The notes under the pieces are model-generated. The model made no database searches and had not been told where the DNA came from. It saw only the letters and a program-made list of their open reading frames with translations. Shown here piece after piece: positions 8,152 through 17,187 of a stretch of 50,251 nt of DNA (position 1 is the first letter of the stretch; the number at the start of each line of letters is the position of its first letter). The position numbers and the translations under genes were made by a program. The stretch is from DASUPK01 sp963736685 (GTDB lineage: Bacteria; Actinomycetota; Thermoleophilia; Solirubrobacterales; 70-9): NCBI GenBank assembly GCA_963736685.1, contig CAVTPZ010000030.1, positions 1-50,251 on the forward strand. The letters run 5' to 3'.

Positions 8152-8562
8152 CTACGAGTTGTCCGCGTCCTCGGGCTTGAACTCGAGGGCGCAGCCGTTG
8201 ATGCAGTACCGCTCTCCCGTCGTATCCCGAGGGCCGTCGTTGAAGACGTGACCCAGGTGCGCGTCACAGCGTGAACAGAGCACCTCGGTGCGCTTCATGA
8301 AGAGGCTGTTGTCAGCCGCCGTCTCGACGTTCTCGTCCTCCATGGGCCGGTCGAAGCTCGGCCAGCCGGTTCCGGAGTCAAACTTATGCTCCGCGTCGAA
8401 CAGCGGCTGTCCACAGGCCACGCAGACGAACTGCCCAGGCTCCTTGACGTCGTTCAGCTCGCTCGTGAACGGCGCCTCGGTGCCCTTCTTGCGCACGACC
8501 GCGTACTGCTCGGGCGTCAGCTCCTGCTGCCACTCCTGCTCGCTCTTCTTGACCTTCTCCAA
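8152..8562 (-). CDS. msrB: peptide-methionine (R)-S-oxide reductase MsrB
   Basis: 136 residues. Reduces the R-sulfoxide of methionine in damaged proteins. Two CxxC pairs for structural zinc (CVACG and CSRCD), the GTGWPSF segment, the AHLGHVFNDGP loop and the catalytic Cys in RYCING near residue 122 are all present, so the enzyme should be active. It lacks a signal peptide and is likely cytoplasmic. The start is TTG 8560-8562, supported by a GAGGT ribosome site eight bases upstream; there is no ATG near. Confidence 0.97.
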   Translation of the reverse strand: MEKVKKSEQEWQQELTPEQYAVVRKKGTEAPFTSELNDVKEPGQFVCVACGQPLFDAEHKFDSGTGWPSFDRPMEDENVETAADNSLFMKRTEVLCSRCDAHLGHVFNDGPRDTTGERYCINGCALEFKPEDADNS

Positions 8563-8654
8563 GTTCTCTTACCTCGCTTCCTTGGGGTATCGACCAGGTT
8601 AACCCGGCCATTTCATAGTCCCTCGGGGGACTCCACCGTTACTAGGCTCCCCGC

Positions 8655-9461
8655 GTGCCCCACTCCTTCTACGAGTCCGACGGCGAGCTCTACGTCTCCA
8701 CCGAGCTCACCCGCGGGCCCTGGGATCCCGGAGCCCAGCACGCTGGCCCGCCCGCGGCGCTGATCGGGCGCGAGGTCGAGCGCCTGGGCGGAGGCAGGAT
8801 CGGCGGCGAGGGTGGACCACCTGCGCAGGTCGGCCGCATCACCTATGAGGTGCTCCGCTCGGTGCCGATCGCCCCCCTCCGTGTGAAGGCAAGAATCGTC
8901 CGGCCCGGGAGGCGGGTCGAGATGTTCGAGGCCAAGCTCACCGACGAGGCGGGCGAGGGGCTGATGCTTGCGCGGGGCTGGCGGCTGCGCACGGAGCCGG
9001 TGGAGTTCGAGGAGCCCGATCCGGCACCCGAGCCGCCGGCGGGGCCCGAGAGCGGGGAGCCAGGACGGTTCTTCCACACGGGCTATGACGCCGGCTACCA
9101 CACGGCGATGGAGTATCGGTTCACGCGCGGGGCGTTCATGGAGGCAGGCCCCGCGACCGTCTGGATGCGGATGGCCATTCCCCTGCTTCCCGGCGAGGAG
9201 CCGTCCCCCTTGCAGCGTGTGCTCGCCGCCGCCGACTCGGGGAACGGCGTGAGCGCCGCTCTCGACTGGTCCAGATATCTGTTCATCAACGTGGACCTCT
9301 CAGTCCACCTGCACCGGCTGCCCCAGGGCGAGTGGGTCTGCCTGGACGCCGTGACGCTGCCGGAGCCGAACGGGATCGGAATGGCCGATACCCGCCTGCT
9401 CGACGAGCGCGGTCCGATCGGTAGGGCGGCCCAGACGCTGCTGGTCGCCGATCGCGCCTGA
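8655..9461 (+). CDS. double-hotdog thioesterase-like protein
   Basis: 268 residues from GTG 8655. The N-terminal half resembles the TesB-like/acyl-CoA thioesterase pattern (GPWDPGAQHAGPPAALIGREVE, then strand-helix-strand with 'RITYEVLRSVPIAPL'). The C-terminal half repeats the fold (YLFINVDLSVHLHRLP.GEW..LDA), giving a two-hotdog chain. A Pro/Glu-rich linker (about 115-135) joins the halves. Substrate is unknown; acyl-CoA is the family expectation. It converges on the GGDEF/HD-GYP gene with six bases between stop codons. Confidence 0.85.
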   Translation: MPHSFYESDGELYVSTELTRGPWDPGAQHAGPPAALIGREVERLGGGRIGGEGGPPAQVGRITYEVLRSVPIAPLRVKARIVRPGRRVEMFEAKLTDEAGEGLMLARGWRLRTEPVEFEEPDPAPEPPAGPESGEPGRFFHTGYDAGYHTAMEYRFTRGAFMEAGPATVWMRMAIPLLPGEEPSPLQRVLAAADSGNGVSAALDWSRYLFINVDLSVHLHRLPQGEWVCLDAVTLPEPNGIGMADTRLLDERGPIGRAAQTLLVADRA

Positions 9462-9467
9462 ACGCGC

Positions 9468-11474
9468 TCAGGAGACCGGGACCGGAACCGGAACCGGCAG
9501 GCGCTCGGCGGGCGCCGAGTGGACGACGCGCTCCAGGACCTCGACCAGCTTCGGATCGAACTGGGAGCCCGCGTAGTCGCGGAGCTCCGCGAGAGCGGCG
9601 TCGGGCCCGCGAGGGGGGGAGTACGGTCGCGCCGAGGTCATCGCGTCGTACGCGTCGCAGACCAGGATGATGCGCGAGGCCAGCGGGATCTCCTCGCCCG
9701 TCAGCTGGTCCGGGTATCCAGTGCCGTCCCAGCGCTCATGAGACGAGCGGATCAGCCTGCCGACCGAGGCGAGGGAGGCCGCCGCGGAGACGATTCGCTC
9801 GCCGAGGATGGTGTGCTGGTGGATGAAATCCCACTCTTCCTCGTCGAGCGGTCCCGCCTTGGTCAGCATGGCGTCCGGGATGGCGATCTTGCCGATGTCG
9901 TGGAGCTCCGCGGCGCGGCCAAGGGTGGTCAGCTCCCCCGAGCTCATCCCGAGCTCCTCGCCGACCGCCAGCGCAAGGCCCTTGACCGCGGTGACGTGCT
10001 CTCCGAGCTCCGGAGCGCGCTGGTTCAGCAGCCGGACCAGCACCGCCTCGACCTCGCCGCCCGTGGAGGGACGGCGCGAATCCTTGTGCTCGTACATCCG
10101 CTGGTCGGCGAGCTGGAGGGCGGAGTTGCGGTTGGCGGCCTCACGGGGAATCGCGGCCCAGCCGGCCGAACAGGTGACCCGGAAGCCTTCGCCCCGCTCG
10201 CTGAGGGCGGCCGCAGCATCCTCAATCGCGCCGCGAGCCTGGGCTTTCTCGCCAGGCACGATCAGTGCGAACTCATCGCCACCCATCCGGTAGGCGCGAC
10301 CGGTGGACCCGACAGCATTGCCGAGCTGGTGGCCAAGGCGGATCAGGAGGCTGTCGCCCGCCGGGTGGCCGAAGGCGTCGTTGTAGGCCTTGAAGCCGTC
10401 CAGGTCGAGGATGGCGAGCAGGTGCGGCGACTGGTCGGTCTCCGCGTAGAAGCGGTCGAGGTCGAAGAGCAGCTTTCCCCTATTGGCCAGGCCGGTCAGG
10501 GAGTCGGTCTCCAGCTCGATCACGAGGCGCCGGTTTTGCTGGAAGGTGAGGATGATCCGCACCGCGACCGCGACCAGGGTGGCGGCCGTGAGGATCTCCA
10601 CGATCGGCCGGTGCATGTCCTGCCGCTGCAGGTTCATCAGGGCGAAGATCGCAAGCGCGAAGACGACCGGCGACGCGAACGTCCTCCAGCCCTCATCCGC
10701 CCGCAGCTCGTGGCGCTTCGGCGACGGCTGGATCGCGCCGAGCGCGATCAGGACGGTGCCCAGAGGCCAGAGGAAGAGGTACCAGGTGCTGTCCGTGTAG
10801 GTGCCCGCGACCGACTGGTAGGTGTAGATGGCATCCCCGGTCGCCGTCGTGAGGAGACCGAGGATGACCAGTCCCAGGCCGAGACCAGGGCGCCAGCCGG
10901 TCAGCGCGAAGGCGCCGATCGCCACCGCGATCGTCGCGACGTCGAAGAGCGGATAGGCCACGGCCACCGCGATCTGATCCGGGGTCCCCGTCGTGTTGGT
11001 GAGCACGAAGTCGAGTAGCAGGCTCGTCCCGATCGCCGCGACGCAGAGCGCCCCCATCGTGACGTCGGTCCAGACCACGATCGAGCGCTTCCCCATCCGC
11101 TCGTGGACGTAGGCAAGCATCCCGCCCAGCACCAACGGATAGCCGACCAGGTAGAAGATGTCGTCGACGGAGGGAAACGGCGGTGCGGCTGCGTTCGCGT
11201 AGGTGATCGTCCAGTAGCTGTCGCCGATCGCCCAGCAGAGCAATCCGGAGCCGATCAGCGCCCACCCGAGGCGCTCGTCGCGGCGAGCGGCCGCTCGGGC
11301 CAGGATGATCAGCCCGCTGGCCGCGGTGACGAAGTCGTAGAGCCAGTTCTCGATGAAGAAGCTGTAGTGGGGGGTCCCCAGGCCGAAGGCGGAATGGCCG
11401 ATCACGACGAGCAGCGCGGCGCCGACCAGGGCAGCGAAGCCTGCTTGAGCGATTCGCATCATGCGTGTATTCAT
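9468..11474 (-). CDS. membrane GGDEF and HD-GYP protein (c-di-GMP turnover)
   Basis: 668 residues. About 310 N-terminal residues form eight or more membrane helices, presumably a sensor. A GGDEF domain follows (about 325-470) with intact YRMGGDEFAL, so diguanylate cyclase activity is expected. An HD-GYP domain (about 480-650) has HDIGK, HQHTILGERI and HERWDGTGYP, so phosphodiesterase activity is expected too. Opposite activities in one chain imply that one is switched by the sensor. The C-terminus ends in a run of Pro-Val pairs from a short repeat (accgga units near 9480-9495). No c-di-GMP riboswitch was seen nearby. Confidence 0.95.
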   Translation of the reverse strand: MNTRMMRIAQAGFAALVGAALLVVIGHSAFGLGTPHYSFFIENWLYDFVTAASGLIILARAAARRDERLGWALIGSGLLCWAIGDSYWTITYANAAAPPFPSVDDIFYLVGYPLVLGGMLAYVHERMGKRSIVVWTDVTMGALCVAAIGTSLLLDFVLTNTTGTPDQIAVAVAYPLFDVATIAVAIGAFALTGWRPGLGLGLVILGLLTTATGDAIYTYQSVAGTYTDSTWYLFLWPLGTVLIALGAIQPSPKRHELRADEGWRTFASPVVFALAIFALMNLQRQDMHRPIVEILTAATLVAVAVRIILTFQQNRRLVIELETDSLTGLANRGKLLFDLDRFYAETDQSPHLLAILDLDGFKAYNDAFGHPAGDSLLIRLGHQLGNAVGSTGRAYRMGGDEFALIVPGEKAQARGAIEDAAAALSERGEGFRVTCSAGWAAIPREAANRNSALQLADQRMYEHKDSRRPSTGGEVEAVLVRLLNQRAPELGEHVTAVKGLALAVGEELGMSSGELTTLGRAAELHDIGKIAIPDAMLTKAGPLDEEEWDFIHQHTILGERIVSAAASLASVGRLIRSSHERWDGTGYPDQLTGEEIPLASRIILVCDAYDAMTSARPYSPPRGPDAALAELRDYAGSQFDPKLVEVLERVVHSAPAERLPVPVPVPVS

Positions 11475-11586
11475 CGTCCATACGGGCGGATTCCTCCATC
11501 AGCGCTAGTGGGTAGGGGGAACCGGCGCACGGTGGGTGAGGCCGTGAGACACTGGCTTCGCAGGGGGAATCGAGCTTCGAGCCCGG

Positions 11587-12756
11587 ATGCCGAGCCACAG
11601 GGACAAGCACAGCGCAGCTACACGCGGCCTGATCGCCGTTGCATTGGCGCTGCTCGCGCTCCTGGCCGCCTCGACCTCGGTGTTCGCCGCCCAGGACGAG
11701 CTCAAGGGCGGCTCGGTGGCGATCCAGCTGCACGGCTCGCGTGGCCTCAAGCTGAAGCCCGGCAGCCTCACCATTGCGATCACGGGCGGTGCTGTCGATC
11801 CCGTTGACGGCTCGGGCACCGTGCGGGTCTCGGGGAGCGTCAAGGCCAGGCGCGGCAAGGGCAAGGCCAAGGTGACCATCACGGCTCTCAACCTGGGCGC
11901 CAACGGCGCCCCCGGCACCATCTCCGCCAAGGTCGGCAAGACGAAGGTGCCCGCCTTCGGCAGCCTCCGGGGCGGCTCCGTTGCGCGGGACGGATGGGGG
12001 GCGAAGATCTCCAACATCACTGCCACAATCGCCGGAAAGGGTGCTCAGGCGCTCAACCGAGCGTTCTCGCCTCGCAAGGGCGCGGGGAAGTCCTCGGGCG
12101 GTCGGGTCAAGGCTGGTCAGCCCCTGGGAACGGTGGTCTCGGTCACTACCGATCCGCTCTCCGTCGAGGTCGTACCCGGTTCCGGGACACTGACCGTGGC
12201 CACGAATCTGGGCGGCGCCTTTGCAGCCAAGCTCCCGAAGCACTGCATCTCGCTGCTTGGTGTCACGGCGATCCCACCGGGACACATGGAGCTGCTTCCT
12301 CCTGGCGCCTTCACCTTCCCAGTGGCTGGGGGGAGTGCTGCGCCCGACTTCAGCGCCGGCGAGCTGCTCACCGCCGGCGGTCAAGCGATTACCAAGGACA
12401 ACGGCGCGCTCACCCCGGGACCGTGCACGAGCGCGAACCCGCCCGTCGGGACGAAGCTGACCAGCACCGAGCTCGGGGTCGACTTCGCCCAGAACTTCCT
12501 GATGTCGTCCGCGACCCTGCCGAGCGGCACGACACTCCGCGCCCCACTCGCGACGATCGACTGGTCCACGGGCACGCGCTCGATCGATCCCAACACCAAG
12601 ACCCTGACGATCAGCGGGGCGACGCTCAACCTCACTTCGCTCTCGGCTTTCACGCTCGACACGACGTTCCCGAACGAGTCCGGAACGCCCGGCAATGACT
12701 TCGCCGCGGGCGACGAGATCGGGACGATCGGACTCACGGGTGCCAAGCTGCGCTAG
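11587..12756 (+). CDS. secreted protein of unknown function
   Basis: 389 residues. A basic N-terminus and a hydrophobic stretch (about 15-33) ending near VFAAQ form a clear signal peptide. The mature part is rich in Gly, Thr, Lys and Ser with many short beta-type stretches and a basic patch KARRGKGKAKV near residue 90. Only two Cys are present (in KHCISL and GPCTS), which could form a disulfide outside the cell. I see a loose resemblance to HtaA-like actinobacterial surface proteins but no decisive motif. The tRNA-Ser lies one base-step after its stop on the other strand. Confidence 0.8.
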   Translation: MPSHRDKHSAATRGLIAVALALLALLAASTSVFAAQDELKGGSVAIQLHGSRGLKLKPGSLTIAITGGAVDPVDGSGTVRVSGSVKARRGKGKAKVTITALNLGANGAPGTISAKVGKTKVPAFGSLRGGSVARDGWGAKISNITATIAGKGAQALNRAFSPRKGAGKSSGGRVKAGQPLGTVVSVTTDPLSVEVVPGSGTLTVATNLGGAFAAKLPKHCISLLGVTAIPPGHMELLPPGAFTFPVAGGSAAPDFSAGELLTAGGQAITKDNGALTPGPCTSANPPVGTKLTSTELGVDFAQNFLMSSATLPSGTTLRAPLATIDWSTGTRSIDPNTKTLTISGATLNLTSLSAFTLDTTFPNESGTPGNDFAAGDEIGTIGLTGAKLR

Positions 12757-12847
12757 CGGAGGGGGAGGGATTCGAACCCCCGGACCGGGAGGACCCGGTC
12801 AACAGCTTTCAAGGCTGCCGCAATCAACCAGACTCTGCCACCCCTCC
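12757..12847 (-). tRNA. tRNA-Ser (anticodon TGA)
   Basis: Full class II cloverleaf on the minus strand: acceptor GGAGGGG pairs with CCCCTCC, discriminator G at 12757, anticodon loop CTTGAAA between CAGC/GCTG stem ends, a long variable arm (ACCGGGTCCTCCCGGT) and T-loop TTCGAAT. The long variable arm and TGA anticodon fit serine (UCA). No CCA is encoded. Confidence 0.97.
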
Positions 12848-12881
12848 GGGTGAATGGAGAGGCTAGAGCCGCAGCTTCGGA

Positions 12882-13391
12882 CTAGTCGTCCCCGGGCGTG
12901 CAGACGATGACGGGGATTCGCCGGTCGCCGGCCCGCTCCTGGTATCGCGCGAAGCCTGGATAGAACTCCGTGGCGAGGTCCCAGAGCCGCTGGCGCTCGG
13001 TCCCCTCGGCCTCTTTAGCCCGGTAGTCGCCGCCACCGCCCTTGGTCCAGAGCTCGACATCTGGATTGGCGGTGACGTTGAAGTACCAGGCCGGGTGATC
13101 GCGGTGCCCTCCGCGCGAGGCGATCAGGATCACGTCCTCACCGTCGGTGAAGTAGGCGAGCGGCGTCGAGCGCCGCTTGCCGCTCTTCGCCCCGGTATGG
13201 GTGAGCAGCACCGTCGGGGCGTTGATCGTGGTCTTCACACGACCGCCGGTGGCGCGCATCAGGTACGGGTCGACCTTGTTCCCGACGTTGACCAGGAACC
13301 AGGTGACGGGCGGCTGGCGCGCCGCCCAGGACAGCGAGCTCATCCAGAGGCCCTTCGGCTCTTTCGGGTCGTACGCGGAGATGCGTCCCAT
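12882..13391 (-). CDS. F420-dependent nitroreductase-family (Ddn-like) oxidoreductase
   Basis: 169 residues, one split-barrel domain of the deazaflavin-dependent nitroreductase family. Landmarks are 'VLLTHTGAKSGKRRSTPLAYFTDGEDVILIASRGGHRDHPAWYFNVTANPDVELW' and the final 'YQERAGDRRIPVIVCTP', very close to the Mycobacterium Ddn pattern. It probably uses reduced F420, which supports an actinobacterial host. No F420 synthesis gene is nearby. It lies on the same strand as the GGDEF/EAL gene, whose start is on its far side, so co-transcription is possible but unproven. Confidence 0.93.
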   Translation of the reverse strand: MGRISAYDPKEPKGLWMSSLSWAARQPPVTWFLVNVGNKVDPYLMRATGGRVKTTINAPTVLLTHTGAKSGKRRSTPLAYFTDGEDVILIASRGGHRDHPAWYFNVTANPDVELWTKGGGGDYRAKEAEGTERQRLWDLATEFYPGFARYQERAGDRRIPVIVCTPGDD

Positions 13392-13402
13392 GGGGCGTGA
13401 CT

Positions 13403-15685
13403 CTACGAAATCAACTCGCCGAGCCGGGCCGAGCGGAGCACCTCGCCGAGGATCTCGGGCGGCTGCGGTCGGGCGAAGTAGTAGCCCTGGCCGCGATCGC
13501 AGTGGAGGGCCTGGAGCTCGCGGAGCTGTTCCTCTCGCTCGAGGCCTTCGGCCGTCGCGGTCAGGCCGAGCCCATGGGCCAGGCCGACGATCGCGGCGAC
13601 TCCCGCGGAGTCCTCGCGTGCCCGTCCGAGGCCGGCGATGAACGACGCGTCGATCTTGATGGCGTTCAAGCGGGGCAGATGGTTGAGGCTGCCGAAGGAC
13701 GAGATGGCGATTCCGAAGTCGTCGATCAGCAGGCGGATTCCCAGTGCCTCGAGGTCCGGGATGGCGCCGAGCGCCGCGGCCCGGCGATCCATCACGGCCC
13801 GCTCGGCGATTTCCAGGCAGATGGAGCTGGCGGGCACCTTCGCATCCGCGATCGCCTGCGCGATCTTGCCGCTCAGCTCCGGGTCCGCCAGTCGGCGATC
13901 GCTGATGTTGACCGACACGGTGAAGTGCTCGGACGCCGGCAGCTCCTCTCGCCAGAGTGCCGCCTGGCGACAGGCCTCGCGCATGACCAGGTCATCGATC
14001 TCCGCGATCAGGTCGGACCCCTCGGCGACGTAGAGGAACTGCGCCGGCTCCAGCAGCCCGCGATCCGCGTGCTGCCAGCGGACGAGTGCCTCGGCGCCGG
14101 TGATCTCCCCGCTGCTCAGGTCGACCTCGGGTTGGTAGTGGACGATCACCTCTCCGTTGGCGATCGCCGCCCGGAGATCCAGCTCGAGCGCGGTCCGGTC
14201 GGTTTCGCCCGTCCGCATCCAGGTCTCGAACAGCGCGTAGCGTGACTTCCCAGCCGCCTTGGCGCGATACATGGCGAGGTCCGCCTCCCCGAGCATCTCG
14301 TTCGGCTCAGCAAGCGTGCCATCGGCCGAGTAGAGGGAGATCCCGATGCTGGCGGCCTGAGTGATCGCCCTGCCCTGCACGTCGATCGGCTCGGCCATCG
14401 CGTCGATCACGCGGTCCGCGATCGCTCGCGCCTCGTGCTCGCTCACCTCTTCGCAGAGCAGCGCGAACTCGTCCCCTCCCAGGCGCGCCAGGGTGTCGCC
14501 GGTCCGGAGCAGCCGCTCCAGGCGGCGGGCCACCTCGACCAGGACCTGGTCACCGGCGGCATGGCCGAGCGTGTCGTTGACCAGCTTGAAGCCGTCGAGA
14601 TCGAGATAGACGATCGCGTAGCCCGTCGTGCTGCGGCGCTTGGCGGACATGCGGACGCGGTCGGCGAACAGGGTCCGGTTGGGAAGGCCGGTGAGCGAAT
14701 CATGCAGCGCCTGGCGGGTGAGACGCTCCTCGGACTCCTTGCGGTCGGAGATGTCCTCGACCTGGCCGATCAGACAGCTGAGCCTGCCTTCGCGGTCGTA
14801 GACGGGGGAGACGTTCAGGGAGATCCAGACCGCATGGCCCTGGGCATGCACGTAGCGCTTCTCGGTCCGGTACCCGTAGCGCTCCCCGTCGACCAGGTCG
14901 TGGAAGGCGTCCAGGTCACTGTCCACGTCGTCCGGGTGAGTGATCTCGCCGAAGGTCTTGCCGAGCAGCTCGTGTTCCGGATAGCCGGTGATCTCGCGCA
15001 GGGCGCGATTCACCCGCAGATATCGGCCGCCGAGCGAGACCAGGCCCATCCCCACCTGGCTGTCGTCGAACACGCTTCGGAAGAGCTCGTCCGCCTCGCC
15101 CAGCTCCGTGCTGGTGCGCCGTAGCGCACGGACCAGCTCATGGACCGCAGGCCCCACGATCGCGGCGAGCACTACGGACACGATGGTTTCATTGACCTGC
15201 TGGCCGTCGTATCCCCCATGGAGGGCCATGGGGAGCAGGAGGGTCACGCCCATCGCCGCGATGGCGATCGCCAGCTGCCGGCCAGTCCCATAGATCGCGA
15301 ACCAGGTGATGGGGATCGCAAGCAGCGGGTCGAACACCGTGGGCATATCTCCGCTCGCGTCTCGGAGCAGGGCGAGAATCACGAAGTAGGCGAGCGGGGG
15401 AATCGCCTGCGGCCAGGCGGGGAGCCGCTCCCAGGGCACGAGCAGCGCGGCGCCGGCGATGAGGAGGACCATCGCCGCCGCAATCGCGACTCGCGGATCA
15501 GTGAAGGAGAGGCCGGCAACGGGAACGAGCGCGAACGGAAGAACCGCCGCTGCGACGAACGGCGCAATCCTCCTGCCGACGTTCCCGCCCTCGAAGAAGC
15601 GGCCCGGCTCGATCTCGAGGCCGATCGTCCGAGACCAGCCATGATCGCCCTGATAGCCCGCAGCCGCGGCTGGTCGGTGCCCCAT
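13403..15685 (-). CDS. membrane PAS-GGDEF-EAL protein
   Basis: 760 residues. Membrane helices occupy about 35-190. A PAS domain (about 200-325, ending VEDISDRKESEERL) is followed by GGDEF (about 335-500; ARLGGDEFALL intact) and EAL (about 505-755). In the EAL domain the EALVRW motif, EIAE, IDDFG, IKID and the Glu of TAEGLE are present. The residue after DDFG is Ile instead of the usual Thr, which could lower phosphodiesterase activity. The ATG is supported by AGAGGA upstream. Together with the GGDEF/HD-GYP gene 2 kb away it gives the window two c-di-GMP membrane sensors. Confidence 0.95.
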   Translation of the reverse strand: MGHRPAAAAGYQGDHGWSRTIGLEIEPGRFFEGGNVGRRIAPFVAAAVLPFALVPVAGLSFTDPRVAIAAAMVLLIAGAALLVPWERLPAWPQAIPPLAYFVILALLRDASGDMPTVFDPLLAIPITWFAIYGTGRQLAIAIAAMGVTLLLPMALHGGYDGQQVNETIVSVVLAAIVGPAVHELVRALRRTSTELGEADELFRSVFDDSQVGMGLVSLGGRYLRVNRALREITGYPEHELLGKTFGEITHPDDVDSDLDAFHDLVDGERYGYRTEKRYVHAQGHAVWISLNVSPVYDREGRLSCLIGQVEDISDRKESEERLTRQALHDSLTGLPNRTLFADRVRMSAKRRSTTGYAIVYLDLDGFKLVNDTLGHAAGDQVLVEVARRLERLLRTGDTLARLGGDEFALLCEEVSEHEARAIADRVIDAMAEPIDVQGRAITQAASIGISLYSADGTLAEPNEMLGEADLAMYRAKAAGKSRYALFETWMRTGETDRTALELDLRAAIANGEVIVHYQPEVDLSSGEITGAEALVRWQHADRGLLEPAQFLYVAEGSDLIAEIDDLVMREACRQAALWREELPASEHFTVSVNISDRRLADPELSGKIAQAIADAKVPASSICLEIAERAVMDRRAAALGAIPDLEALGIRLLIDDFGIAISSFGSLNHLPRLNAIKIDASFIAGLGRAREDSAGVAAIVGLAHGLGLTATAEGLEREEQLRELQALHCDRGQGYYFARPQPPEILGEVLRSARLGELIS

Positions 15686-15795
15686 CTCCGTCCTCTTTCG
15701 AAGTTCCCCTTCGAGCCCAGTCAGGAAGCGATCCGGATTCTTCCCCTGTAAGGGAACGACGGTAGAACCCGCCGGTCAGCCGAGAAAGGCCTCTA

Positions 15796-15807
15796 TTCGG
15801 TACCGAA
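15796..15807. promoter_or_regulatory. 12-bp palindrome TTCGGTACCGAA
   Basis: A perfect palindrome in the 141-base gap between two minus-strand genes, about 110 bases before the PAS-GGDEF-EAL start codon. It could be an operator, but nothing else supports that. Confidence 0.25.
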
Positions 15808-15826
15808 CGTCTTTTGGACGCGTGTT

Positions 15827-17029
15827 CTAGATGAAGCTCTTGCCCTCGCCGCGGTAGGTCGGCACCTCGTCACGGATCGTCGTCCCGGTGATCAGCATGA
15901 GGCGGTCGAAGCGCTCGCAGAGATCGCCGGCGCGAAGATCGCGGTAGTAGACCCGGTCGCCGATGCCGAGCCGGCCCGGCCGCGACAGCGGCAGCGCCTG
16001 CCGAGCGCCCTCCGGGACGTCCTCGACACCGGACGAGCGGGTCACCGGGAGCGCGAACATGGCGGCGGGGTGCGGCCGGAAGGAGCGGTAGTGGTCGAGC
16101 CGCACCGGCGCCTGAAAGCCCGAGCCCGCGCCGATCTCGGTGACCGCCCATTCGGATGCGGTCCTCTCGATCGAGCCGGTTCCGCCCCCGTTGACGAAAT
16201 CGAGCTGGGCGACCTCGGAGAGCGCGGTTACGATCTCCGCCCGCCGCTCCTCCACATCCCTGGCGGAGGCGGACTGCATGCGCCTGACGAGCAGGTTGGT
16301 GATCGCCTTGCCGGGCACGTTGTCGCCGATGCCGGCGATCTGCGCCTCGTAGGCCCTCACGCCGACCAGCCTGACCCGCTCGCGGCGGTCGATCTCCTGC
16401 GCCAGGGCAACCGCTTCCTCGGCGGTCCTGATCGACGAGCGCCTCGGCCCGATCTTGACGGCCCCGCCGAGCGGCCACCAGGAGAGGTCGATGTCGATCG
16501 CCACTCGGACCGGCGCCACGAAGGAGGCGGCGGCCTCCTCGATCAGGTCGATGTGCTCCGTGCTGTCCACCATGACCACCGGCGCCTCATCGGGGTCCTC
16601 GGATGTGATCCGCGCGAGCCTCGTCAGGCAGCCGCGGTCGGCTGTCGGCCGGGAGACCACGAGATCCCTCAAGCCCCGCTCCCAGAGCCAGATGGTCTCG
16701 GGCAGGGAGTGGGTCAGGGCGCCCTGGAAGCCGGGATCGAGGTCGAGCAGGCGCTGGAGCACGGGGCGTGAGCGGATCGATCGGCTGGCGACGCGGATCG
16801 GCTTGCCCCGGGAGCGGCGCAGCATGTCGGCGGCGTTGGCCCAGACCGCGTCCAAATCCAGGAAGGCGAAGGGCGCCTGCCTGTCGCCGAAGACGGCCTC
16901 GAAGCGCTCGTGGGCTTCCATCGGCGTCGGCAGGGGTAGGGGCGTCGGCGTGTCGATCGCCGAGACCGGCCGGGTCTCCTCGTCGACCGGCGGCGGCGTG
17001 GGGGTGGGCTTCTCTTGCGTGGTCGGCAT
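15827..17029 (-). CDS. amino acid deaminase/aldolase-like PLP enzyme (alanine racemase fold)
   Basis: 400 residues from ATG 17027-17029. The body matches the fold-III PLP group that includes D-threonine aldolase and 'amino acid deaminase/aldolase' proteins: FAFLDLDAVWANAADMLRRSRGKPIRVASRSIRS (the PLP Lys is probably in GKPIRVA), the barrel segment RVAIDIDLSW, and 'DFVNGGGTGSIERT'. The frame is open 27 codons further upstream, but that part would run toward the tRNA-Ser, so I reject it. The first 35 residues are Pro/Thr-rich. Substrate is not predictable here. Confidence 0.85.
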   Translation of the reverse strand: MPTTQEKPTPTPPPVDEETRPVSAIDTPTPLPLPTPMEAHERFEAVFGDRQAPFAFLDLDAVWANAADMLRRSRGKPIRVASRSIRSRPVLQRLLDLDPGFQGALTHSLPETIWLWERGLRDLVVSRPTADRGCLTRLARITSEDPDEAPVVMVDSTEHIDLIEEAAASFVAPVRVAIDIDLSWWPLGGAVKIGPRRSSIRTAEEAVALAQEIDRRERVRLVGVRAYEAQIAGIGDNVPGKAITNLLVRRMQSASARDVEERRAEIVTALSEVAQLDFVNGGGTGSIERTASEWAVTEIGAGSGFQAPVRLDHYRSFRPHPAAMFALPVTRSSGVEDVPEGARQALPLSRPGRLGIGDRVYYRDLRAGDLCERFDRLMLITGTTIRDEVPTYRGEGKSFI

Positions 17030-17082
17030 TCCGATCCAGCCTACAATCGTGCCGCGTGGTCGCCTCGGCGACCGTCGCCCCC

Positions 17083-17172
17083 GGAGAGGTGGCCGAGCGG
17101 CTGAAGGCACTCGCCTGCTAAGCGAGTAGGGGGCTAATAGCTCTCTCGAGGGTTCGAATCCCTCCCTCTCCG
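17083..17172 (+). tRNA. tRNA-Ser (anticodon GCT)
   Basis: Class II cloverleaf: acceptor GGAGAGG pairs with CCTCTCC (17165-17171), discriminator G 17172, anticodon stem CTCGC/GCGAG with loop CTGCTAA, long variable arm, T-arm GAGGG-TTCGAAT-CCCTC. Decodes AGC/AGU serine. Confidence 0.97.
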
Positions 17173-17187
17173 CTCACCATCTGCGGT

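Noticed and set aside
9519..11018. Long plus-strand frame opposite the GGDEF/HD-GYP gene
   Set aside because: Composition is typical of high-GC antisense shadow; the minus strand encodes clear domains over the same bases.
9400..15826. c-di-GMP riboswitch near the two c-di-GMP genes
   Set aside because: I saw no GEMM-type conserved core in the short gaps, which are mostly under 150 bases.
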